A stretch of 64,000 nt of DNA from Limnohabitans radicicola (lineage in GTDB: Bacteria; Pseudomonadota; Gammaproteobacteria; Burkholderiales; Burkholderiaceae_C): contig NZ_JACYFT010000001.1 of NCBI RefSeq assembly GCF_014837235.1, forward strand, positions 881,688 to 945,687, in the 5' to 3' direction. The translations under genes and the position numbers were made by a program. Shown here one piece after another: positions 8,265 through 14,570 of this stretch; positions within the stretch are counted from its first letter, which is position 1, and every line of letters begins with the position of its first letter. The notes beneath the pieces are model-generated. The model did not search any database, was not told where the DNA came from, and saw nothing but the letters and a program-made list of their open reading frames with translations.

Positions 8265-8933
8265 TCACGCGGCTGGAAGTGCGCCACCCCGGGGGTAGCG
8301 CTTGAAAGCGTTGCGGAACACGTCGACCACTTCGCCTGCGTGGCTCATGGTGACACCGAGGTCCTTGACCAGTCCGTTATCCAGACCATAAATCCAACCG
8401 TGGACAGTGACTTTCTGGCCACGGCTCCAGGCGTCCTGCATGACGTTGGACAGCGCGACGTTGCCGACCTGCTCGATCACGTTCATCTCGCACATGACCG
8501 ATTCCAGCTCTTCTTGAGGCAAATGGTTCAGGCGTTGGCGGTGGCGCAGGCGCACGTCCTGCACATGGCGCAGCCAGTTGTCGGCCAGGCCCACGCGCAG
8601 GCCACGTGTGGCGGCCAGCACACCGCCGCAGCCGTAGTGGCCCACGACCATGATGTGCTCGACCTTGAGGGCATCGACCGCGTACTGGATGACCGACAGG
8701 GCGTTCAGGTCGGAGTGCACCACCACGTTGGCCACGTTGCGGTGCACAAACACCTCGCCCGGATCCAGACCGGTGATCTGGTTGGCGGGCACACGGCTGT
8801 CGGAGCAGCCGATCCAGAGGTACTTGGGGTTTTGCTGGTTGGCCAGGCGCGAGAAGTAAGCAGGGTCCTGGCGGACCATGCTCTGCGCCCAGGCGCGGTT
8901 GTTGTCAAAAAGGTGCTGTAGTGATTCGCTCAT
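8265..8933 (-). CDS. can: Beta-class carbonic anhydrase
   Basis: A 222-aa zinc enzyme interconverting CO2 and bicarbonate. The ligands Cys43, His99 and Cys102 (CSDSR, HYGCGG) and the Asp45/Arg47 dyad of beta carbonic anhydrases are intact. The ATG at 8933 (MSESLQHLFDNN) fits the family start better than the upstream start at 8957. It is placed between isovaleryl-CoA dehydrogenase and thiolase in the predicted operon. One reading is that it supplies bicarbonate to the biotin-dependent methylcrotonyl-CoA carboxylase of leucine breakdown; that carboxylase is not in this window. Confidence 0.95.
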   Translation of the reverse strand: MSESLQHLFDNNRAWAQSMVRQDPAYFSRLANQQNPKYLWIGCSDSRVPANQITGLDPGEVFVHRNVANVVVHSDLNALSVIQYAVDALKVEHIMVVGHYGCGGVLAATRGLRVGLADNWLRHVQDVRLRHRQRLNHLPQEELESVMCEMNVIEQVGNVALSNVMQDAWSRGQKVTVHGWIYGLDNGLVKDLGVTMSHAGEVVDVFRNAFKRYPRGGALPAA

Positions 8934-8962
8934 GCGTCGATTGTCGCAGCGCAGCAAAACCT

Positions 8963-10141
8963 TCAGGCGGTTTCCGAGAACAATTCGCGACCGATCAGCA
9001 TGCGGCGAATCTCTGACGTGCCCGCGCCGATCTCGTACAGCTTGGCGTCACGCCACAGGCGGCCCAGCGGGTATTCGTTGATGTAGCCGTTGCCGCCGAA
9101 GATCTGCACGCCCTCGCCCGCCATCCAGGTGGCTTTTTCTGCGGTCCACAAAATGACGCTGGCGCAGTCCTTGCGCACTTGGCGCACGTGCTCGGCGCCC
9201 AGCAGGTCCAGGTTCTTGGCCACGGTGTAGGCAAAGCTGCGGCCCGCTTGCAGCACGGTGTACATGTCGGCCACCTTGCCCTGGATCAGCTGGAACTCGC
9301 CAATGCTCTGGCCGAACTGCTTGCGGTCGTGGATGTAGGGGATCACGTTGTCCATGACGGCCTGCATGATGCCCAAGGGGCCGCCGGTCAGCACGGCGCG
9401 TTCGTAATCCAGGCCGCTCATCAGCACCTTGGCGCCGTTGTTGAGGCCACCCAAGATGTTCTCGGCAGGCACTTCCACGTTGTTGAACACCAGCTCGCCC
9501 GTGTGGCTGCCGCGCATGCCCAGCTTGTCGAGCTTTTGCGCAATGCTGAAACCCTTCATGCCCTTCTCAATCAAAAAGGCCGTCACGCCGCGTGCGCCGA
9601 GTTCTGGCTCGCTCTTGGCGTAAACCACCAGGGTGTCAGCGTCGGGCCCGTTGGTGATCCACATCTTGGAGCCGTTGAGCAGGTAATAACCGCCCTTGTC
9701 TTCGGCTTTGAGCTTCATGCTCAGGACATCGGAGCCCGCACCGGGTTCGCTCATGGCCAAGGCACCCACGTGCTCGCCACTGATGAGCTTGGGCAGGTAC
9801 TTGGCGCGCTGGGCTTCGTTGCCATTGCGCTTGATCTGGTTCACACACAAGTTGGAGTGCGCGCCATAGCTCAGGCCCACGCTGGCCGAGGCGCGGGAGA
9901 TCTCTTCCATGGCCACCATGTGGGCCAGGTAGCCCATATTGGCACCACCGTATTCCTCACCCACGGTGATGCCCAGCACGCCCAGGTCGCCCATCTTGCG
10001 CCACAGGTCCATGGGGAACTGGTCGTTGTGGTCGATCTCTGCTGCGCGGGGGGCGATTTCGGTTTGCGCAAAGTCGTACACCGCTTCGCGCAATGCGTCG
10101 ATGTCTTCACCGAGCTGGAAGTTCAGGCCTGGCATGTTCAT
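8963..10141 (-). CDS. ivd: Isovaleryl-CoA dehydrogenase
   Basis: A 392-aa acyl-CoA dehydrogenase of the isovaleryl-CoA type, the third step of leucine catabolism (isovaleryl-CoA to 3-methylcrotonyl-CoA). The distinguishing feature is the catalytic glutamate on the internal helix: Glu247 in [14 protein letters not shown], as in human IVD, while the canonical C-terminal position reads EIGAGTSE instead of YEGT. The ATG at 10141 has an AGGAG Shine-Dalgarno; a second in-frame ATG two codons later is also possible. The gene lies 58 bp downstream of the thioesterase gene and 29 bp upstream of the carbonic anhydrase gene. Its position behind a LiuR-like operator supports the assignment. Confidence 0.95.
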   Translation of the reverse strand: MNMPGLNFQLGEDIDALREAVYDFAQTEIAPRAAEIDHNDQFPMDLWRKMGDLGVLGITVGEEYGGANMGYLAHMVAMEEISRASASVGLSYGAHSNLCVNQIKRNGNEAQRAKYLPKLISGEHVGALAMSEPGAGSDVLSMKLKAEDKGGYYLLNGSKMWITNGPDADTLVVYAKSEPELGARGVTAFLIEKGMKGFSIAQKLDKLGMRGSHTGELVFNNVEVPAENILGGLNNGAKVLMSGLDYERAVLTGGPLGIMQAVMDNVIPYIHDRKQFGQSIGEFQLIQGKVADMYTVLQAGRSFAYTVAKNLDLLGAEHVRQVRKDCASVILWTAEKATWMAGEGVQIFGGNGYINEYPLGRLWRDAKLYEIGAGTSEIRRMLIGRELFSETA

Positions 10142-10199
10142 GGGGTTCTCCTCTTTCATCGGTTGGGGGCAGCGCTCAAGATCTGTCCCGCAAGGTTAT

Positions 10200-10634
10200 T
10201 CAATAAGTTTTATTGACCGGTACCAGGGTCTGCTGCATGACCGCGCAGTCAGAGCGTTTGCCGCTGTCGTCGATGTGGGTGACTTCGGCCGTGGTCACAA
10301 CGATGCGCTTGCCCGCTTTGGTGACGCGGCCTGTGGCGCGAAGCTCTCCGCCCTGGAAGCTGGAGAGGAAGTTGATCTTGTATTCCACCGTGGTGACTTC
10401 CATGCCCTCGGGCAGCACGGTCAGCGCGGCATAACCGCCCGCGATGTCGGCCAGCGCCCCCATGGCGCCACCATGAAAACCGCCTTGCTGCTGGGTCACT
10501 TTGTCGCTGTAGGCCAGTGCCAGCTCGACTTCACCGACTGAAGCGCGCAACAGGCGCACACCCAGGTGCTGCATCATGCCCTGGCGCGCCAGGCTGTCTG
10601 CGACGCGCTGGTACTCGGGGGTGGAAGTGCTCAT
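10200..10634 (-). CDS. PaaI-type hotdog thioesterase
   Basis: A 144-aa single hotdog-fold acyl-CoA thioesterase of the PaaI/YbgC-like 4HBT family. The HGGAMGALADIAGG segment (residues 54-67) carries the catalytic region, with His54 and Asp63 visible. It probably hydrolyses acyl-CoAs that accumulate during branched-chain or aromatic acid breakdown and so frees CoA. The ATG at 10634 (MSTSTPEYQR) is preferred; a GTG at 10664 would start within the promoter spacer. It is the first gene after the MerR-type operator and therefore the likely first gene of the operon. Confidence 0.88.
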   Translation of the reverse strand: MSTSTPEYQRVADSLARQGMMQHLGVRLLRASVGEVELALAYSDKVTQQQGGFHGGAMGALADIAGGYAALTVLPEGMEVTTVEYKINFLSSFQGGELRATGRVTKAGKRIVVTTAEVTHIDDSGKRSDCAVMQQTLVPVNKTY

Positions 10635-10672
10635 GAAGGGACCCGGGGTGGTAAACGATGCCACAACTTTAA

Positions 10673-10694
10673 TTGACGTTTACGTAAACGTCAA
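10673..10694. promoter_or_regulatory. LiuR-like operator: perfect 22-bp palindrome
   Basis: A perfect 22-bp palindrome (half-site TTGACGTTTAC with its exact complement) occupies the interval directly between the merR stop at 10695 and the thioesterase start. On the minus strand its first six bases, TTGACG, form a consensus -35 box; 17 nt later comes TAAAGT, a plausible -10. The palindrome therefore lies over the -35 and spacer, the position used by MerR-family activators/repressors. The shared core with the site at 11167-11182 (TTGACGT ... ACGTCAA) indicates one regulator binding both. Confidence 0.8.
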
Positions 10695-11096
10695 TCAGGA
10701 ACTGCTCGCCTTGGTCGCCTTGGCCAGCAAAGAACGGGTTTCTTTTTCGTGGGTCTTGACCTCGTCCATCGTGGCCTGCAGGTCGGCCAGCTGGGATTCG
10801 AGCTGCTGCCGGTGCTCGGCCAGCACCACCAGGAACTTCTTGAGCTGGGGCACCGTGTCGCGCGGGCTGTCGTACATGTCGATCAGGTCTTTGGCCTCAG
10901 TCAGGGACAAACCCAGGCGCTTGGCGCGCAGCGTGAGCTTGAGCCGGGTGCGGTCGCGCGCCGAATACACGCGGTTGCGACCGCCAGGGCCGGAACGCTC
11001 GGGCTCCAGCAAGCCCATGTCTTCGTAAAAACGGATGGCGCGGGTCGTCAGGTCGAATTCCTGCGCCAGATCGCTGATGGTGTAAATGTTGGCCAT
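10695..11096 (-). CDS. liuR: MerR-family regulator, LiuR-like
   Basis: A 133-aa MerR-type transcription factor. Residues 3-72 are the winged-helix domain (YTISDLAQEFDLTTRAIRFY, then GGRNRVYSARDRTRL), and residues 80-120 form the dimerisation coiled coil. There is no cysteine anywhere, so it is not a metal or thiol sensor. The sequence type matches LiuR regulators, known in proteobacteria to control leucine/isovalerate degradation genes including isovaleryl-CoA dehydrogenase. The true start is the ATG at 11096; the frame reaches further up only by reading through the operator. Palindromes at both ends of the gene suggest autoregulation plus control of both neighbours. Confidence 0.88.
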   Translation of the reverse strand: MANIYTISDLAQEFDLTTRAIRFYEDMGLLEPERSGPGGRNRVYSARDRTRLKLTLRAKRLGLSLTEAKDLIDMYDSPRDTVPQLKKFLVVLAEHRQQLESQLADLQATMDEVKTHEKETRSLLAKATKASSS

Positions 11097-11166
11097 AAGG
11101 GTCCTCACCGGTCTGCACACCGGCGACAGGCCCGGGCCCGGGCGCCGCCTAGAATGCCTCCAGCAT

Positions 11167-11190
11167 TTGACGTTAACGTCAACGTCAATT
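11167..11190. promoter_or_regulatory. Second LiuR-like operator in the divergent liuR / MBL-gene interval
   Basis: TTGACGTTAACGTCAA (11167-11182) is a perfect 16-bp palindrome, and it is followed at once by a further CGTCAATT repeat, so the half-site CGTCAA occurs twice in tandem. It has the same half-site as the palindrome at 10673-10694 but a shorter centre. It lies 30 bp before the MBL-fold gene on the plus strand and 70 bp before liuR on the minus strand. On both strands TTGACG can serve as a -35 box. Precise -10 boxes are not clear. Confidence 0.72.
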
Positions 11191-11212
11191 GAGCGAATGC
11201 TAACCGAAACCC

Positions 11213-12313
11213 ATGAACGCCACTTCCACCCCCTCTGCCCTGGACTACCCCTGGGGCACCGAGCTGCCCGCACCGGGCCGCGCGACGCAAGTGGCCGAAG
11301 GCGTGTACTGGCTGCGCATGGCGCTGCCCTTTGCGCTGGACCACATCAACCTCTGGCTGTTGCGCGACCAGATGCCGGACCCGCGTGAGCCCTCGCAGAT
11401 GCGCGAAGGCTGGACGGTGGTGGACTGCGGCATCGACAACGTGGCCACCCGCGAAGCCTGGAGCCAGGTTTTTGAACAAGTACTGCAGGACCTGCCGATT
11501 TTGCGGGTGCTGGTGACGCACATGCACCCGGACCACATGGGCCTGGCGCACTGGCTGTGCGAGCACTGGCAAGCGCAGCTGTGGATGAACACCACCGAAT
11601 ACCAGTCGGCCTTGCTGGCGTGCAGCGGTGCGTCCAACTTTGGCGGCGACAAGACGCAGGCGTTTTTTGCTGCGCACGGCTGGACCAGCCCGGAGGACAT
11701 GGCCCAGGTGCGCGAGCGGGTCGGCTATTACAGCGGCATGGTGCCGCGCGTGCCTGACGCCTACCACCGCCTGATGGACGGTCAGACCGTGCGCATCGGT
11801 CAGCGCCAATGGCGCTGCATCAGTGGCCACGGCCACTCCCCCGAGCACATCGCGCTGTACGCCCAAGAGGAAGACCTGCTGATCAGCGGTGACATGCTGC
11901 TGCCCTCGATCTCGACGAATGTGAGCGTGTACTCGCAAGAGCCCGACAGCAATGCCCTGCAATGGTTTCTGGACTCGCTGGCCCGCATGCAGAGCATCCC
12001 GGACAGTTGCCTGGTGCTGCCCTCGCACGGCCGACCCTTCAAGGGCGCACAACTGCGCATCGCCCAGTACCAGGACCACCACGCCGAACGCCTGGACGAC
12101 CTGCTGCAGGCCTGCACAGGCACCCCGCGCTGCGCGCACGAGCTGCTGCCCGTGCTGTTCAAACGTGCACTGAACCTGCACCAGACCACCTTCGCCATGG
12201 GCGAAGCCATTGCCCACCTCAATGCGCTGTGGCATGCGGGCCAGGTGCGCCGCCAGCTGGACGCCGACGGCATTTACCGTTTTCAGTCTTCGGGCACGCC
12301 CAGGGCCGACTGA
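11213..12313 (+). CDS. MBL-fold metallo-hydrolase (predicted LiuR target)
   Basis: A 366-aa metallo-beta-lactamase-fold hydrolase. The di-metal motif THMHPDHMG gives His103, His105, Asp107 and His108; SGHGHSPEH and a later Asp (LLISGDMLL) and His (LPSHGRP) supply the remaining ligands. No signal peptide is seen. The C-terminal third (about residues 280-360) is a helical extension resembling that of LACTB2/glyoxalase-II-like proteins. Possible substrates are thioesters such as acyl-CoA or glutathione thioesters, but this is inference from fold and context. It is transcribed away from liuR with a LiuR-type palindrome in between. Its 3' end overlaps the convergent peptidase gene by 31 bp. Confidence 0.85.
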   Translation: MNATSTPSALDYPWGTELPAPGRATQVAEGVYWLRMALPFALDHINLWLLRDQMPDPREPSQMREGWTVVDCGIDNVATREAWSQVFEQVLQDLPILRVLVTHMHPDHMGLAHWLCEHWQAQLWMNTTEYQSALLACSGASNFGGDKTQAFFAAHGWTSPEDMAQVRERVGYYSGMVPRVPDAYHRLMDGQTVRIGQRQWRCISGHGHSPEHIALYAQEEDLLISGDMLLPSISTNVSVYSQEPDSNALQWFLDSLARMQSIPDSCLVLPSHGRPFKGAQLRIAQYQDHHAERLDDLLQACTGTPRCAHELLPVLFKRALNLHQTTFAMGEAIAHLNALWHAGQVRRQLDADGIYRFQSSGTPRAD

Positions 12314-13197
12314 CGCAGTTGCTGGCGACGCTCGCGGTAGTCGGGCATGACGCCGCCCACCGTGTCCCAGAACTTGGGGCCGTGGTTCATTTCGCGCAGA
12401 TGCGCGAGCTCGTGCACCACCACGTAGTCGATCTGTGCCAGCGGCAGATGGATGAGCCGCCAGTTGAGCCGGATGTGCCCGTCGCTGCGCGCACTGCCCC
12501 AGCGCGTGCGGGCGCTCGACAAGGACAGTTTTTTCCACTGCACGCCCAGCTGAGGGGCGAAATGCGCCAAGCGTTCTTCAAACAGGGGGCGGGCTTTTTT
12601 CTTGAACCAGACTTCGGCAGCCTCGCGCACCTGCTGGGCACTGGCCGCAGGCGGCAAACTCAGGCGCAACGCCTGCGTCATGTCACCGCTCGGCGGCAAG
12701 GCGCCCCGCTCAAGCACGCACAAGCGCACTGTGCCGCCCAGGTAGGGAATGTCTGCACCATGGGTCCAGTCGATGGCCTGCTGCAGGTGCTCAGACTGGC
12801 GCTGGCGGAACTGCTGCAGCTTGGCCACGATCCAGGCGGCTTTTTCCTGCACGGCAGCGTCGACCTCGCGCAAGGTCACCCAGGACGGCGCACGCACCAC
12901 CAGACCCTCGGCACCGATCACAAAACCGATGCTGCGCCTGCGTGAGCGCTCAAAGCGGTAAGACACGGCAAAGCCCTGCAACTGGGCATGGCGGTTCGCC
13001 GCAGGATGGGTGTAACCCGCCAGGGGGGCGGCGGTGGGCGCAGCGGAGGGCCAGGGGACGGGCGTAGCCGCTGGCGTGACCCCGGGGGGCGTCACAGCCC
13101 CGGGAGGCTCCGCCGAACCGCTGTGCAGCTGCACCTGCGGGGTCTCGGGATCGCCCCAGGTGAAGAAATCCAGCACGAATTGCAAAGGGGTTCGCAT
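12283..13197 (-). CDS. YgjP/SprT-like M48-type metallopeptidase (DUF45)
   Basis: A 304-aa protein of the YgjP (DUF45) metallopeptidase family. The zinc motif HELAH (His262, Glu263, His266) is followed by a third ligand candidate His272 and the family-typical GPKFW. The first 75 residues are a low-complexity Pro/Ala-rich region (PPGAVTPPGVTPAATPVPW) not needed for the fold. Members are thought to be housekeeping peptidases of unknown substrate, associated in some genomes with restriction-modification loci, but none is near here. The gene heads a minus-strand group that continues from glyQS-gmhB-plsC, 27 bp after plsC. It overlaps the convergent MBL gene by 31 bp. Confidence 0.87.
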   Translation of the reverse strand: MRTPLQFVLDFFTWGDPETPQVQLHSGSAEPPGAVTPPGVTPAATPVPWPSAAPTAAPLAGYTHPAANRHAQLQGFAVSYRFERSRRRSIGFVIGAEGLVVRAPSWVTLREVDAAVQEKAAWIVAKLQQFRQRQSEHLQQAIDWTHGADIPYLGGTVRLCVLERGALPPSGDMTQALRLSLPPAASAQQVREAAEVWFKKKARPLFEERLAHFAPQLGVQWKKLSLSSARTRWGSARSDGHIRLNWRLIHLPLAQIDYVVVHELAHLREMNHGPKFWDTVGGVMPDYRERRQQLRQSALGVPED

Positions 13198-13224
13198 GTG
13201 CCCGCCGTGGCGTTGCCGTGGGAC

Positions 13225-13974
13225 TCAGTGCAGGGCAGCGGCCGGGTAGGCCTCGGGGTCGAGGCGCTGCATTTCGGCCTCGATCCAGGCTTCGACTTCG
13301 GCCATCAGTTCATCGGCCATGCGCCCTTCGCTGGGAATGGGTTGGCCGATCGAAATGTCCACAATGCCCGGGCGTTTGATGAAGGCCTTGCGCGGCCAGC
13401 AGCGGCCAGAGGTCACCGCGATCGGGATCACAGGCACCCCTGCGGCCACGGCCAGGCGCGTGCCACCGGTTTTGTAGTCGCCCTTCTGACCGCGCTCAGT
13501 ACGGGTGCCCTCAGGGAACATGATGACCCAGACGCCCTCTTGCATGAGGCGTCGGCCTTGTTGCACCACCTTGGCAAAGGCGCGTGATTTCTGGCTGCGG
13601 TCAATGTGGATCATGTCCATGCGGGCCATGGCCCAGCCGAAAAACGGCACGTAGAGCAGCTCTTTCTTGAACACGTAGGCCAGGGGGTGCGGCATGATGG
13701 TGGGCATCACAAACGTCTCCCAGACCGACTGGTGCTTGACCAGCAAGACCGCCGGATCCTTGCTGCCCTGGGGGAGGTTTTCCAGGCCCTGAATGCGGTT
13801 GCGGATGCCCAGAATGGCCGTACCGCTGCTGACGGCCAGACGCAACCAGGCAGCACAAATCCAGTAGAGGCGCGTGCTGCTGATGAAGTAGGACACCACG
13901 ACCACGAACAAGGCCCAAGGCACCACGGTGATGGCCATCCACAACAGGTGCAGCAAAGAGCGAATGAAGTTCAT
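13225..13974 (-). CDS. plsC: 1-acyl-sn-glycerol-3-phosphate acyltransferase family (PlsC-like)
   Basis: A 249-aa membrane-associated acyltransferase that would transfer an acyl group to lysophosphatidate in phospholipid synthesis. A hydrophobic N-terminal segment (residues 10-32) anchors it. Motif I reads KHQSVWE, with His81 and Glu86; most PlsC proteins have HX4D, so the acidic residue is Glu rather than Asp. Motif III FPEGTR covers residues 153-158. The gene is 5 bp downstream of gmhB and belongs to the glyQ-glyS-gmhB-plsC order common in Burkholderiales. Whether it is the main PlsC or a paralogue acting on another lysolipid cannot be decided. Confidence 0.9.
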   Translation of the reverse strand: MNFIRSLLHLLWMAITVVPWALFVVVVSYFISSTRLYWICAAWLRLAVSSGTAILGIRNRIQGLENLPQGSKDPAVLLVKHQSVWETFVMPTIMPHPLAYVFKKELLYVPFFGWAMARMDMIHIDRSQKSRAFAKVVQQGRRLMQEGVWVIMFPEGTRTERGQKGDYKTGGTRLAVAAGVPVIPIAVTSGRCWPRKAFIKRPGIVDISIGQPIPSEGRMADELMAEVEAWIEAEMQRLDPEAYPAAALH

Positions 13975-13979
13975 GGGAT

Positions 13980-14564
13980 TCAGGCAGCCAATGCCGGGTT
14001 GGAGGTTTCAAGGCCCAGCAACTGGTCCACGCAAGCCGCCAGATCGGCATGGATGCGGGTGTTCACCGGAAAGCCCGGCGGCACAGCTTGGCCCAACAGG
14101 TCGGCGTGGCGCCCGGTGCACACCAGGTGGGGCGCGCAGCCTGCAGCTTCGGCCGCCTGCATGTCACGCAGGCTGTCGCCAATGCACGGCACGCCTTGCA
14201 AACTCACACCATAACGCTCTGCGATCTGGGCAAACAGGCCTGGCCAGGGCTTGCGGCAACCACAGCCTTCATCGGGTGCGTGGGGGCAATAGAAAATCGC
14301 ATCAATGCGGCCACCGGCCGCGGCCAGCGTCTTGATCATGTGGCTGTGCACCGCATTGAGCGCCGCCACATCGAAGAGCCCCCGGCCCAGACCCGACTGG
14401 TTGGTCGCCAGCACCACGTGGTAGCCCGCGTGGTTGAGGCGACTGATGGCTTCCATCGCGCCCGGCAAGGGGTGCCACTCCTCGGGTGACTTGATGAACT
14501 CGTCGCTGGCGCGGTTGATCGTGCCGTCGCGGTCCAGGATGACGAGTTTCAGGTTCGCATTCAT
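13980..14564 (-). CDS. gmhB: D-glycero-beta-D-manno-heptose-1,7-bisphosphate 7-phosphatase
   Basis: A 194-aa HAD phosphatase of the histidinol-phosphatase/GmhB type, which makes ADP-heptose precursors for the lipopolysaccharide core. The DRDGT motif gives nucleophile Asp11 and acid/base Asp13. The zinc loop with Cys93, His95, Cys101 and Cys103 (CPHAPDEGCGC) is intact and separates this subgroup from other HADs. A conserved ATNQSGLGRG segment follows motif II. It sits 6 bp after glyS and 5 bp before plsC, as in other Burkholderiales. Confidence 0.95.
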   Translation of the reverse strand: MNANLKLVILDRDGTINRASDEFIKSPEEWHPLPGAMEAISRLNHAGYHVVLATNQSGLGRGLFDVAALNAVHSHMIKTLAAAGGRIDAIFYCPHAPDEGCGCRKPWPGLFAQIAERYGVSLQGVPCIGDSLRDMQAAEAAGCAPHLVCTGRHADLLGQAVPPGFPVNTRIHADLAACVDQLLGLETSNPALAA

Positions 14565-14570
14565 GCGTGA

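Noticed and set aside
8933..8957. Longer starts for carbonic anhydrase, thiolase, SDR, glyS, glyQ, rsmB, nusG and others
   Set aside because: The longer open frames read into upstream regulatory or coding DNA, and family N-termini and ribosome sites point to the inner ATGs used in the feature list.
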